This document shows positions 53,593-64,000 of a stretch of 64,000 bases of DNA, one piece after another; within the stretch, counting starts at the first letter, position 1; every line of letters begins with the position of its first letter. Source of the DNA: Nannochloropsis oceanica. Taxonomy: Eukaryota; Sar; Eustigmatophyceae; Eustigmatales; Monodopsidaceae. A program made the translations under genes and the position numbers. The stretch is from positions 186,001-250,000 of the forward strand of contig CP038127.1 of assembly GCA_004519485.1 (NCBI GenBank), read 5' to 3'. Under the pieces are notes generated by a model, which was given only the letters and a program-made list of their open reading frames with translations, was not told where the DNA came from and ran no database searches.

Positions 53593-54620
53593 ATGAAGGC
53601 AACCACTGCGAGTGACCTTATGGCGACCGGCCTGGATGCCATGCGCAAGTTTTTGCTTATGCAGTACCCTTATGAGTTTGAGGTAGGTGCAACGAAGGAG
53701 GACTGGTGATGGGGTCGGGGGTAGCTGTCGTGAGGAAACAACCGACAGAGGCAACGCTGAAGAGCGGCCGCGACGTCTCACGACGACATACGCTTCCCGG
53801 ACTGAATGTTGTTTAGCTTGTTGCGAAAGATGGGGCTTGACATTGTGCACGCACACACATCTCCTATTTATATCCACTCCCTCCCTCCTCCTACGACATA
53901 GATCTGTCTTTTCGCCTTCTGCCTCGGTGCCTCCATGCGAGTCCGGCCCTCAGCCCAACACTCATGGCTCCACCACCTTGTCCTAGTCTTCCTCACCGGC
54001 TTCGCAGGCGGGACCATCATCCCTATGTTCTTCGGACGCACCCCCGTTATCTTCGTAAACGATGTCCTCGTCCCCCTCGTCTGCCTCTCGTGGTACCTGG
54101 TCCACTTTACATGTGCCGGCCCGTTGCTCCAATCCTCCCCTTTGAAATTCGTCCTCGTCTGCCTCTTCGAAATTTACCGTGCCGCCAGCATTATCAAAAC
54201 TGTCGGTCAGGTTGCCGCGGACATCCCTCCCGGGCCTTATTATCCCATTCCATTGGTTGGTCCCGTCCTCGTTGGCACTCTCTCCGGAAGCATGGGCGCC
54301 TTCATGCCCCCCGACCGCGGCATCTCCTTCCTCGCCTCCGGCGTGCCTCTCAACCTTCAAACCACCATACTGGCCTGCACATTTTTTCATTTCGCCGCAC
54401 ATGATCCCCACTTAGTAGGCGCCTACCTCCGAGGGTTACCCGGACTGAGGCTCAACGAACCCGAGAACCTCAAGGCACTCACTGTTTTCTTCTTCGTCGC
54501 CATGGCCTTTATCTCTTTGATCAAAGGACCGGATTACAACCCCTTTGCCCCTTTCCACCGCACCCTCTACCAACTTCTCGGTATTCCACTTTCCCCCGCA
54601 ACCGAAGAACGCCTCAAGGC

Positions 54621-54663
<43 letters not shown>

Positions 54664-55218
54664 CGTCGTCCCCCCTCCACGAAGGACAAAAGCCACCTAT
54701 TACAAGGAAGCAAGATCCTCGTCCCCATCCTTGCCATCCTCGCCTATCAATTTGCCGGCACTGGCAAGATCTTTCCCCGCACTAGCCTGCCCGTCGGTGG
54801 GCGCCTGAATCCGGGTGACTACTTGTCAGCCTGCGGTCTAGCCAAGACCTACGCCGGTCAATGTACTCAGCAGCACTTCCTCACTCTTGACGCCGATGGT
54901 CGGCTATCCCTCTACAAGGGTACCTCTCCGAAGGACACGGGCAGTCAGAGGGTGTGGCAGAGCAAGAACACGAAGAAGGCCGGGAAGTTGTCGGATGCCG
55001 GCATATTCGCCGAGCTCCGACCGGAAGGAGTGTTGGTGTTGAAGCACACAGGAGACGGGGAAAATGTGTATTGGTCGTCGCCCGCAATGAAAAAGAAGCA
55101 GAAGGGAAAGGAGGGGGGCAGGAAAGTCAGGGTGCAGGTGATGGAACGGGGGGCGTTTGGAGTGTTTGAAGGGGAGAAGGCGCTGTGGACGAGCGATGGG
55201 TTGGGGTTGAATGCCTAA
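53593..55218 (+). CDS. TRIC-like intracellular cation channel fused to a lectin-like tail
   Basis: Two exons (53593-53682 and 53902-55218) give 468 residues. Residues 30-240 have about seven hydrophobic helices in the TRIC (TMEM38) layout: WLHHLVLVFLTGFAGGTIIP with the Gly-Gly kink, a long VNDVLVPLVCLSWYLVHFTC helix, FEIYRAASIIKTVGQVA at the place of the Lys-Glu-Val-x-Arg motif (Arg kept, Lys replaced by Phe), and a second Gly-rich GPVLVGTLSGSMGAF helix. TRIC channels pass K+ to balance Ca2+ release from the ER. A poly-Ser linker from AGC repeats (54622-54663) and another hydrophobic segment lead to a soluble tail (about 335-468) with LTLDADGRLSLYKG, RVWQSKN, FAELRPEGVLVLKHTG and YWSS. This strand pattern resembles bulb-type mannose-binding lectin repeats. 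I know of no family member with this tail. Confidence 0.7.
54622..54663 (+). repeat. AGC triplet run (poly-Ser linker, 14 codons)
   Basis: Pure AGC repeat between the channel and the C-terminal part of the TRIC-like gene. It encodes a flexible poly-Ser linker. Confidence 0.9.
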
Positions 55219-55683
55219 GGACGTGCTCGAGGCAATTTCTCTCCCTCCTTCCCTCAGTACTTTCTCCTTTGCTCGATTCTACATGCTTAGTATTAATAGC
55301 ATGGACTGGGTGGTTTCTACAGGAGGGATGGTGGGAAGAAGGGCTGCAAATTTGTGTGTAATGTGAAATGATAAGAGAGAAGAAATGATGACGGTAACCG
55401 AGAGAGAGACCGAGGCTGACATAGCGCAAGGGAATGATGTCTTTCTTGTTTAATGTACTGCATGTATTTTGGTTCGAAGGTGCATGCAACAGGGTGAAAA
55501 GAAGGAGAAGGTAGGGATGACAATGCTACCAAAGTACTTATTCGGCGATCTCAAAGTATCATCCCTTAAGCTCACTGCACTTGGTTTACTTCTTTTTAAA
55601 GATATTTTATATCTAGCCGTAGCCAGTTAGCAGACAGTCATTCCTATGTGCATTCCCTCTCAACCCTTCTTCGACCAAGCCTC
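55219..55683. other. Convergent intergenic region
   Basis: 3' flanks of the TRIC-like gene (+) and DPH6 (-). Nothing recognised. Confidence 0.6.
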
Positions 55684-56481
55684 TCATTCCCTTCTTACCT
55701 CGCCCGCCATCTCCCCAATTCCCAGCCGCAAATCGCAAAAGGCAAAACGATTCCCGGGCCCCTGCAGCGCCACCTCTCCTCCACACACCGGTACGGGCTT
55801 ACTAAAAACAGGACCATCACTCACAAAGGTGTGGAACTCCCCGTTCTCCCCACACGGGTCTACGCTCTCAGGCAGCTCATCTAGTAATGCCGCGTCAAAC
55901 TGTCTTCCCGAAAAACGTGCACCCAACTGCGTGGTATCAACACACACCAAATGACTCCGAAAGCCCAGCTTGATAACGTCTTGTGCCAGCGCTGTCGTAT
56001 CCCTGCCCCATATGGGGAAGAGGGGCATGAGGGGACGACCGTCGTCGCCGGACCATCTAGCCAACATGCCTACGCGATAATCGCGCACGTCCTGCAAAAA
56101 TAGGTCGCCAAACGCCAAGATGGCTAGCTGGGGAAAACGACATCGCGCTGCATCCAGGGCAGCAAATAAAGCGCCTTCGTACTCCGCATTGGTGCTGGTG
56201 GGTGGCAACGCAACTTCAAACACCGCCAAGTTGCCCGGGAGAGCGGCCACTTGCGCATCCAAAAGCTCCCGCCGTACCTCATGGACGCTCACACGGTCCG
56301 TGTCTTGCCGTACGCTGATCAGCAAACCAACAACGTCGTAGCTGGGATCTTGGAGTAGGACGTGCAGGGCCATGGAGGAATCCTTGCCGCCACTAAACGA
56401 GAGTAGGACTTGTTGTTTTTGTGCTGGGTCTGCGGTTGGTGCTTGAATTGCTGGTGTTGATGTTGATGGTGCCTCAGTCAT
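55684..56481 (-). CDS. DPH6: Diphthine-ammonia ligase (DPH6, ATP-pyrophosphatase fold)
   Basis: Last enzyme of diphthamide synthesis on translation factor eEF2; it amidates diphthine using ATP and ammonium. 265 residues from ATG 56481. The PP-loop LLSFSGGKDSSMALHVLL near residues 25-42 is the ATP site. A long HUP-like fold follows, with AILAFGDLFLQDVRDYRVGM and FRSHLVCVDTTQLGARFSGR. The GENGEFHTFVSDGPVF block near 220-235 is the diphthine-ammonia ligase signature. The protein lacks the YjgF-like C-terminal domains of the long yeast form, so it is the short, archaeal/human-like type. The frame is open upstream to 56565, but that extension starts with GTG directly after an AG and is poly-Ser rich. 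It may be an upstream exon or leader. Confidence 0.9.
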   Translation of the reverse strand: MTEAPSTSTPAIQAPTADPAQKQQVLLSFSGGKDSSMALHVLLQDPSYDVVGLLISVRQDTDRVSVHEVRRELLDAQVAALPGNLAVFEVALPPTSTNAEYEGALFAALDAARCRFPQLAILAFGDLFLQDVRDYRVGMLARWSGDDGRPLMPLFPIWGRDTTALAQDVIKLGFRSHLVCVDTTQLGARFSGRQFDAALLDELPESVDPCGENGEFHTFVSDGPVFSKPVPVCGGEVALQGPGNRFAFCDLRLGIGEMAGEVRRE

Positions 56482-57071
56482 GGTAATATGCTGTTGCGTT
56501 GAGCTCGGGCTGATTGGGCTAGGCGAGGAGGATGAGGAATGCTTGGTCGAATCACTCTTGCGCACCTGTCAAATTTATGAGGATGTATAGTGAAGCATGT
56601 CTCTTAGGTTAGTTGTTGTAAGCCCTTGCTCTGCATGATATGTCCTCTCGTCTTTCCTTTTCCTTCCTGTATCCCAAGATTTTCTTCCGCAACTCAAAAT
56701 CAGAAGCAATGCATTCATCGGAGCCATGTGAAGAAGACTTTGAAGCCTCTCTTCGAATCCTCGGCCCTGGCTGGGCCTTGGGGTAAGTTATATCCCGCGC
56801 CTGCCGCAGCAGGCTTTAATATCGGCCCGTGCGACCAATACAAGCGCCATGTCCACAACGTTTTTAAATGGATTTTCAAAGCCTTCAAGGCCTCGTCTTG
56901 GGAAATGTATGGCTGGCCTGGAACACAGGTCGTGTTGGAAGATCATTTGACGGAAGAGTGCTTCTCGCGCATCGTGAGGGCTACGGTTCTCTATTACTCA
57001 CTCCCTACCCACCGACCACTACGCCACCTCACACGCACAGGAGACCGCTCCAACAACCCCAACTCCTTGTC
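56482..57071. other. Divergent intergenic region between DPH6 and cytochrome c
   Basis: Probable shared promoter. A 191-codon plus-strand frame overlaps it and the cytochrome start in another frame, with no family support. Confidence 0.5.
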
Positions 57072-57840
57072 ATGTCTGCCGAGAAGGGTGCAAAGATTTT
57101 CAAGACCAAGTGCTCCCAGTGCCACACAGTCGAAAAGGTTCGTTCTCGTTTGCATGCGTGGCAAGCTCGGGTGGTGGTGGGTGGGTGTTCAGGTATTGTG
57201 AGTAAGCACAGGACAGGAAGATAAAACACGCTTGATGCAGGTATGCAATTTGCTGTACGTAAAAATGGCCTTAATCCATGAAAGTACGTTGCGGGAGATG
57301 CCAAGCATTTGTGCAGCGAGGATCAAGTGCGGGGCAGAGCACGACCTTGCGTCTGCGGACAGCATGCTTTAGGGCCTGAGTTGAGGCCTCCACCTTTCGC
57401 TCAAGAGAGTGCTTTTGGTGTGCTTGTGCAGGAGGAAACATACCCCTGACTCTCGGTCGCAGTTCTAAGATGCATTTGTTCCACGTCCCATTTCATATTA
57501 TGTCGGAGTTATGGCCTATCTCATCCTTTTCCCTGTCCCACCCGAGTCACGGTTCTCACACATCCTCTCTTCGTTCCTCCACAATGTACAAAAACAGGGC
57601 GGTGCGCACAAGCAGGGACCTAACCTGAACGGCATTTTTGGCCGGCAGTCGGGTCAGGCGGAGAATTACTCGTACTCAACTGCCAACAAGAACTCAGGCA
57701 TCATGTGGGGGGAGGACACTCTCTTCGAGTACCTGCTGGCGCCCAAGAACTACATCAAGGGCACCAAGATGGTCTTCGCCGGCATCAAGTCCGCCAAGGA
57801 CCGCAAGGACCTGATCGCTTACCTCAAGGAGTCCACGTAA
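57072..57840 (+). CDS. CYC: Cytochrome c (mitochondrial)
   Basis: Soluble haem protein that carries electrons from complex III to complex IV. Exon 1 (57072-57137) encodes [20 protein letters not shown] with the CxxCH haem-binding motif (Cys 14, Cys 17, His 18). A 460-base intron separates it from exon 2 (57598-57840), which begins [20 protein letters not shown]. The axial Met lies in [20 protein letters not shown] near the C-terminus. 102 residues, normal for the family. Splicing inside the conserved [13 protein letters not shown] motif makes the junction certain. No cleavable presequence, as expected. Convergent with the Na+/H+ exchanger. Confidence 0.95.
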
Positions 57841-59006
57841 GCCTCTCCCTCCCTCCCTCCCTTCATCCCTTCTCCCCTCCCCTTTATCCCTCCCTCCTGC
57901 GCTCTTCTCAGCTGATCGGCTGGTGCCGAGCACCACATGTGTCCATATGTCTCATTTTCCCTCTTTCGACTTTCGACGTCTTCTCACCACAGCGCCTAGA
58001 CGTAAAGCGGGATTGATGGAGGGTCGGGCTATGGCTGCAGTTTTGACATGAGGAAACGAAGTAGGGAGCGCGCGCGAGATAGACGAGGAATTAGCGAAGA
58101 AGATTGGGGGGCGCGTTGTATGAATAAGATGACAGGATGAAGGAGGGAGGGGTGCAGCGGCTGCATCGCATGCAGGATGGAAGAAAAGAAGCAGCAGGAC
58201 GGGAAGATCGTTTCCTATCTCTTTTTGTGGCTCTCTGGGTGGTTTTTGGTCCTGTGGGGAAATGACTGCAATGAGAGAATTGAGATGGCGGGTGAAAAGA
58301 GGAAGAATTTTGCATGGATGAAGGAAGGAAGGCATACGCGCTCTCATGCGAACCGCATATGAGGAAGGCAGAAGAGAAGGAAAAAGAAAAAAGACGTGTT
58401 GACCACCTCACGAAGACAAGGGAGGGATATTTGCATTCCAGCAGGATGACTGAAGCGGAGACTGGCTTGGCCTCAGGCAGGGCACACCGAGCATCATTCT
58501 GGCACCACCCGTTTGGTTCTGCGGGGCCTTGGGAGGGCGACCAGGACAGACCAGAGCGACCGACGCACTTCCTCTAGCCTCTTGAGAGAAAGGAGAAACG
58601 CAACATCTCCGACGACACCGCGGCCGAGAGGCGCATGAGGGGGGTGAACGGTCTACACAACATAATTCCTTTGACGTGTATTTCGCAATATTGTTTACCT
58701 TTTCTGCCTTCAAGACAATCTCTCTCCTCTCTCACTCATGTGTACAAGCGCTATCCTGTGTTCCCTGAATACGGGGCGCAAGACCCTCTTGACAAGTTTA
58801 CCAGCTCTCCCTCCTATCCCTCCTTTCTCTCTCATTTCTCCCTTCTCTCATGGTTCACGACATGGCTTTCTAGCTGCCATCCCTGCTGCTGGTGGATATG
58901 GCGCCGTGCTGGTGAAAGTGTGCGCACACTTTTCTTCCTTTTCCTCTTCCCCGCCATCCCTTTTCCCTTGCGAGCTCACGCCGTCCATTCGCCACTGCTA
59001 CCGAAA
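57841..59006. other. Convergent intergenic region
   Basis: 3' flank of cytochrome c (CCCT-rich at 57845-57900) and of the exchanger (CCTCCT repeat at 59050-59081 lies just inside its coding end). Short frames in both directions; none supported. Confidence 0.6.
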
Positions 59007-62000
59007 TCATCGTGGTGAATCGGGAGGATTAGCCTGCTTAAGGGAATACCCTCCTCCTCCTCCTCCTCCTCCTCCTCCTCCTTCCCGGGCCCCTCCCTCC
59101 TCCTGCTCGACACCATCATCATGAGCCACACCCTCCTCCCTGGAATACAGAAAGTCGTAAATTTCCCCCTCTCTTCTTCCCTCCCTCCCTCCTGATGGCC
59201 AAAGTCGGTAGTGGTGTGGGTACAGCTGGTGCTCTCTCGTACTCCTTCCCCTCCCTCCTCCTCTTTTCCAGCCTGCTGTGCTACTACCGTCCAATGGGTT
59301 CCGCGACAGGGAAACAGCCATCCCTTCACCATCACTGCTGCTGTTGCCATCCCAGATACTTCTCGCATAACCCCCCTCCTCATCTTCCTCCTGCTTTTGC
59401 TGCTGCTGCTGCTGCTGAAAAGGAGGAGGAAAAATTGGAGGAAAAGGAAGGGATGGAAGCGGAGGAGGAGGAGGAAGAGGAGGAGGAGGAGAAGGAGAAG
59501 GAGGAGGAGGCAACCCCGAAAAAAAAGGCTGCATATATCTGTCGTCCAGTGTTTGGAAGGAAACCAACACCCGCCGCTTCAGACGCGCCCACGCCCGCCT
59601 CCACGCATTTCCCCTTCCCTTTCCTCCTCCCCTTCCTCCTCCTCCTTCCCCCTCGTCATCCGGCATGCTCCAATCATCCATGCCTCCCAACAGTACCTCA
59701 TCCGCCCCTCCAATTGACCCCTCTTCCTCCTCCGCCGGCACGCGCAACAAGCTTTTATACTCATCTTTCTTCTTCTTCTCCTCCTTCTCCTCCAGCCGAC
59801 ACAAGCCTGCATGCTGCTCCTGCAGCTGCGTCTTTCCTTTCATTAGCGCCTTCATCCCTCCCTTCTTGATACTATCACAACCGCTGACGTCGGCCTGCCC
59901 ATGCAGCAAAACCTTCCCACCTCCCTCCTTCCCCTTCCCAACGCCCTCCCCACTGCTGCCTTGGCCATGCCGCAGCCCCAACACCCGCACCAGCAACGGT
60001 AAGAGCACCTCGAAGACCCCCATGCCCATCAGCACCACCACCAAGACCGTACTCGCAATCTCGTGGTCCATCAGTCGCACCTGCAGCGCCTGCGCCCAGC
60101 TCACGTTGCCGCGCATCATTCCCGCCACCGCCAAGGCCAGCTGCTCCTTCAGCGATAGCGCCACCCGCCCGTCCCACCAGCAGACCAAGGCCGAGAGCAG
60201 CCCCACCACGAGCAGCCTCACCACACACAAGGACACAAAAACGAGCAGCGAGAACCTGGATGAGTACTTCCCACTCAGCCCGGCCAGCGTCAGGCCGATG
60301 TACACGAACGAGAAGGCCTCGGCCAGGGAAGCCATCAGCTCAAAAGCCAGCCCGGCCCCCGCCCGGGACGCGGGAGAGAGGTTGCGGTAGGCGTAGTGAG
60401 AGAGGGTGAAGGTGCAGAAGAGGAGGGTGAGGGTACCAGAGAGCTCGAGGGACTCGGCAATGCCGTACGAGAGGTAGTTGCACATGATGAGGAGGAGGAC
60501 CTGGCGCAGGGGGTCAGTTTGGAAGGAGGGAGAGAGGAGGCGGAAGAGGAGTGAGGTGGCCAGGGCGACGAGCACCCCGATGAGGATGGCGGTGGTGAGG
60601 AGGACGAGGGCACGCAGCCCGGTATAGTGATCGACGGCCTTCTTCTGGGGCTGGACGTAGTCGTCGAAGGCCGTTTTGAAGAGGAGAATGCTCAGGGCCT
60701 ATGAAAAGGAAGGAATGGAGGGAGGGAGGAAAGGGAAAGAAACAGGCAGAGAGGGAGTCGATGCTCAAGGGAGTACGCGAATAGTGTGAAAAGAAAGCGG
60801 TGGCTATGGAAGGAGCAAATACATGGAATGAAGACATGGGCCCAGCAAGCCCATCCGGAAGGGGGGAAGGAGCGAGCCTGCTGCCAGGTATGCCTCCTAA
60901 GCACGTACCTCGTTCAACACGTTCTCGCCCAGAATCAGTGCCCCCAAGCGCGATGAAGAAGAAGCCTCATGCACTCCAACAACTTCTCTTTCCCGGCCTC
61001 CCATTATGTGCTGCTGCTCATGCTGCTGTTGCTGGTGCGGCTCATGCTCCTGCTGCTGCTGGTGGTGATGCGGCTGCAGGTGCTTTAATGCCGCCACCCC
61101 ATCAGACGCCGACAAAATGGCTGCTAACAAAAAGCTCTTGATCAATGAAAAATCCTGAAAGCACGTCCCTTTCTCCCCCCCTTCTTCCCTCCCGCCCTCC
61201 CTCCCCCGCCTAAAATCAACCAGCCCGTCGGTGCATCCTGCGGACAAAACCCACTCCAGCCGGCTAAAGTAAAAAGAGGCGAGCGTCAGAAGGAAAAAGG
61301 TGAGGAGCGTGCCGACGATGCCAAAGACGAGGATGGGGAGAAGATTTCGGAAAAAATCGGCTTTGCGGAGGGAGTAGGCTTGCTGCAGGATGATGGGGGG
61401 AAGGACGGCGTACCAAAATACCTGAAAAGACGAGGGAAAGGAGACTGTGTCATTCGGGCTCCCTTCGATGCTATGCTGCCTCGTTACAAAGACAGGTTGA
61501 GCAAGGTGATGGCAAAGGCTCTCATCCTCTTTCGTTGCCTTTCCCCTCCCCTTTCCTCTGTCAACCACTTATACACTCATGTACATACCTCGGGTCCGAA
61601 CTCGGTCACATCATCCAAGCCTCCATAGCACAGCAAGGCTCCAGCCACAGCACCTGTACGTGTAATAAAGTTAACAAACAAGTGAGAGGCGGAGTTGGGA
61701 GCATCAGTAAATCGAGCACCAGCCAGCAGCCGACAGTATTGCATTTCAGGAGAGAATTTTTGGGTTTTCCCGTCAGAAAGAACGCAGTGAATAAAATCTT
61801 CATCCCCTTGAAGGGGTCCGTTAGAAGAATGTACAACGATATAAAAACACAGTCATCACGCGGGAGTCTCCTGTGACACAGCTCTTAGCCGCTACCTTCT
61901 CTCCCCCATCCTCCATGCAATCCCTCCCTTCCTTGAGTCCACGTACCCATCCCAATCGCGATAATGCCTTCACTGAGCAGCACCAAATGCTTGCGTTTCT

Positions 62001-62130
62001 CCGCACGCTGTTCCAGCATGTGCCCTGTCACAATATGCACAAGGATTGCCAAGAATGCAAGTGGTACTTCCACCCCCAACTCAAGGCCGCCCTCCTCCTC
62101 GTCGTCCCCTTCCCTCACCCCGAGCTTCAT
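59007..62130 (-). CDS. Na+/H+ exchanger, CPA1/NHE family
   Basis: Four exons (62130-61947, 61653-61589, 61421-60909, 60698-59007) give 817 residues with phases 1, 0 and 0. N-terminal MKLGVREGDDEEEGG, then hydrophobic helices and HLVLLSEGIIAIGMGAVAGALL across intron 1, PEVFWYAVLPPIILQQAYSL (the NHE Phe-x-x-x-Leu-Pro-Pro-Ile-Ile hallmark) and RNLLPILVFGIVGT. The ion-site helix reads LLAAILSASDGVAALKHLQ; the Asp is kept but the usual Thr-Asp-Pro is Ser-Asp-Gly. A His/Gln-rich cytosolic insert follows, then LGALILGENVLNEALSILLF. Later helices end about residue 465 with VARLMDHEIASTV-type segments. The C-terminal 300 residues are hydrophilic and Glu/Gly/Pro-rich, probably a regulatory tail. Role: exchanging Na+ or K+ for H+ at the plasma or an endomembrane. 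Confidence 0.88.
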
Positions 62131-64000
62131 GGTAGGCTGGATTAGGGGCACAAGGGCTCAACTCCTAGAACTCTTGATATACGCTGTTCTCGCGAAATGA
62201 CGCACAACCCAAAGAATGCCTTGGTCTTGGTGCAGCTTGCTTGCCTTGGCCTTGCGATTGTTGGAGTCGTTATGCTTGGATGCTTGGCTGGGCAGGAACT
62301 TGATCGCTTACTGTAAGCGAGGGACTAGCCGTTGCGCCTGTCTGTTTTGTTACGGAATATTAGGAGGGTCGTGAGCATGGGTAAGTTGTCAGTGGTCGGT
62401 GAACAGCACGCAAGTGAAATGTTCCCCGCATGACTTTCATCCGGGCCAGTGTTAATTACTCATTTGAATTCCGAGACTTTTCTGTAGAAGTGCTACGGCT
62501 TTTCATGGAGAGCGCCGAAGCAGGCCGACACTGTAGCATGCAGAGCATCAAAACACCATCCGTATCACGGTCAGGTCTAACGCACTTGAACCCTTTTGGG
62601 ACTTGTGCGGCTTTGATACATGTATGCCCGTACTTGAACGTAATGAGTTGTAGAAAAAAATCGATATGTTCCGCGTATGTCTCTCTAAATATGTATATAA
62701 TCTCAAGTCTCAAGTGTACTATTCCTAAAAAAAGGAATAATTCTATTGTCTCATGATGTATCAATTTGTGTAATGATAATTTGATATATTTTATCACATG
62801 AACTATTACTGCTCCCCTCACTCCTTCCTTCCTGCTTTCAATTGCTTTCAAGAAGGCAATCAGGGTGCTCGTATTCCCCTGAAAGGGTGGCAGAGGGCAA
62901 TGGGGTCTAGATTTTTGGGGTAGTGAAATAGGACAAGGTTATTTTGTCGTTGAACGGGCCACCGGACGTTGTGTGAGTGAGATTAGTTAGGTGGCTTGCG
63001 CCGGTGCGACGTGAATGGCCAAAGTTTTGGCTATCCAGCTCTTTTGAACATGGAGGGGGAGAGAGAGGGAGGAGAAAGAAAGAGCAGAGCGAGAAGCGTC
63101 AGAGCAAGACAAAAAAGAAATGGAAGAGCGAAGACGGAAAGAAAGGAGTAGAAGTAAGGGTTTGGATGGTGATGAGATACGTAGTAGGTACCGAGTGACG
63201 AGTAACCAATGACACTTTTGAGTAATTATTTTGGGCAAGTCTGCTGGAGAGGAGAGCGAGAATTCCGGTTTTTCACCAGCGCCTGTAGTTGTGTGGACTC
63301 AAAAAGGGAACATCTTTGGTATGACTCGTGCAAGTAAGAGCCTGTGGAAGATTTGTTTTTTTTAAAAGGGAGAAATAAAATAGAAGACGAGGACGAAGAG
63401 ACAGAAACGAAGCACAGGAAAGGAAAAAAACTAGGGGTAAATCAAAACGAACGTTTAACGGAAAAAAAATAAGTTACCAAAAGGAAAAGAAGATAAAGTA
63501 TGGAACGTATAGAGGGAAAAGAGGAAACAAAGAAGTTAAATAATAAGAGTCTTAAGAAGAGGGCGAAACGCAGAAAAGGTGAAAGAACTTGAAGAGAAAA
63601 ATGTGCTAAGGACAGAGAAAGCCGAGAAAAAAAAATGTTCTCGGCATAATCATCTTAAAGTTGTAAAAATAACGATTGGCACACGACACAAATACAAAAA
63701 ACCAACAGTTCCCAATCAAATTAAAATGTTCCCCCAAAGAATGCTTCAAGCCGTCGGGGTGCCCGCCCGTGCGTTTTTGATTTCAAGTTTCATGTGGTGA
63801 TCATTTCTCTTTCATAATGATCCTGATACATTTTTCGGCTCATGCATCTTATGTGCGAGCTAATTATGTAGTTGCTGCCCCTTATATTGTCCCTGAGAAA
63901 AGGGACCCATCTCTTCAGACGCGACTTGGCAATGGAGACATGCGAGGAAGAGTTGGAGGTAGGGAGGTTTAAATCACAAAAATAAAATCACGAATGAAGC
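62131..64000. other. Upstream region and AT-/A-rich DNA without recognised genes
   Basis: The first few hundred bases are the exchanger promoter side. From about 62400 the base composition is clearly more AT-rich than the rest of the window, and 63340-63700 is A-rich on the plus strand with scattered AAGAAA and AAAAAA runs. No coding signal, RNA gene or repeat was recognised. Confidence 0.5.

Noticed and set aside
56626-57201. 191-codon plus-strand frame upstream of cytochrome c
   Set aside because: It overlaps the cytochrome c first exon in a different frame; cytochrome c is certain, so this is a chance frame in its leader.
62456-62851. 131-codon minus-strand frame in the right-hand AT-rich region
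   Set aside because: The composition follows AT-rich non-coding DNA; no motif or splice support.
1-64000. Integrated viral or retroelement remnants and insertion sequences
   Set aside because: No reverse transcriptase, integrase, capsid or transposase motifs and no terminal repeats were seen on either strand.

Overview
The window is nuclear DNA of a compact, gene-dense unicellular eukaryote. It has spliceosomal GT-AG introns that are few and short, no bacterial-style operons, TTAGGG-type telomere-like repeats, and coding regions full of CAG, GGA and AGC triplet runs. The gene set (cytosolic ribosomal protein eL8, nucleolar RPF2, a golgin, cytochrome c, SND3/PHO88) is generic to eukaryotes. 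Gene density, GC-rich coding DNA, CCCT-rich introns and family resemblance suggest a eustigmatophyte-like stramenopile alga (Nannochloropsis/Microchloropsis type). That placement is inference.

Layout, left to right. 0-13.6 kb: a PQ-loop membrane protein (-), a secreted or anchored DUF642-like protein (+), a poorly coding stretch with interstitial telomere-like repeats and coding-like fragments, a KH-like/OTU deubiquitinase-type gene (-), an ankyrin-repeat segment and the SND3/PHO88 gene (-), and a TTC1 co-chaperone homologue (+). 13.6-26 kb: a long golgin (+), a small Gly-rich membrane protein (-), RPF2 (+), a degraded duplicate of the 3' end of the DUF642 gene, an unknown two-exon gene (+), a PPIH-type cyclophilin (-) and a predicted 54-residue three-exon membrane protein (+). 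26-39 kb: a huge low-complexity Gly/Trp-rich protein (-), inositol monophosphatase (+), rhomboid (-), aminoacylase-1 (+) and phosphoglycerate mutase (+). 39-52 kb: an R3H/DEVH-box RNA helicase (-), a patatin-like lipase (-), a class IV PLP aminotransferase (-), a Cys-rich unknown (-) and ribosomal eL8 (-). 52-64 kb: a TRIC-like channel with a lectin-like tail (+), DPH6 (-), cytochrome c (+), a CPA1 Na+/H+ exchanger (-), then about 1.9 kb of AT-rich DNA with no gene seen.

Many neighbours are divergent pairs about 0.4-0.9 kb apart (SND3/TTC1, PPIH/54-aa protein, GW-rich/IMPase, rhomboid/ACY1, eL8/TRIC, DPH6/cytochrome c), which suggests shared promoters. Most of the remaining borders are convergent. 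I see no biosynthetic cluster; the genes are housekeeping functions in translation, ribosome assembly, protein folding and targeting, membrane traffic and ion transport. The most unusual points are domain fusions or insertions (TRIC plus lectin, a C2HC finger inside the DEVH helicase), predicted membrane tails on two normally soluble enzymes, a duplicated exon-like relic in the cyclophilin gene, a 0.65-kb segmental duplication, and interstitial telomeric repeats. All exon borders were read by eye from GT-AG signals, frame continuity and protein family fit. No transcript evidence was available.
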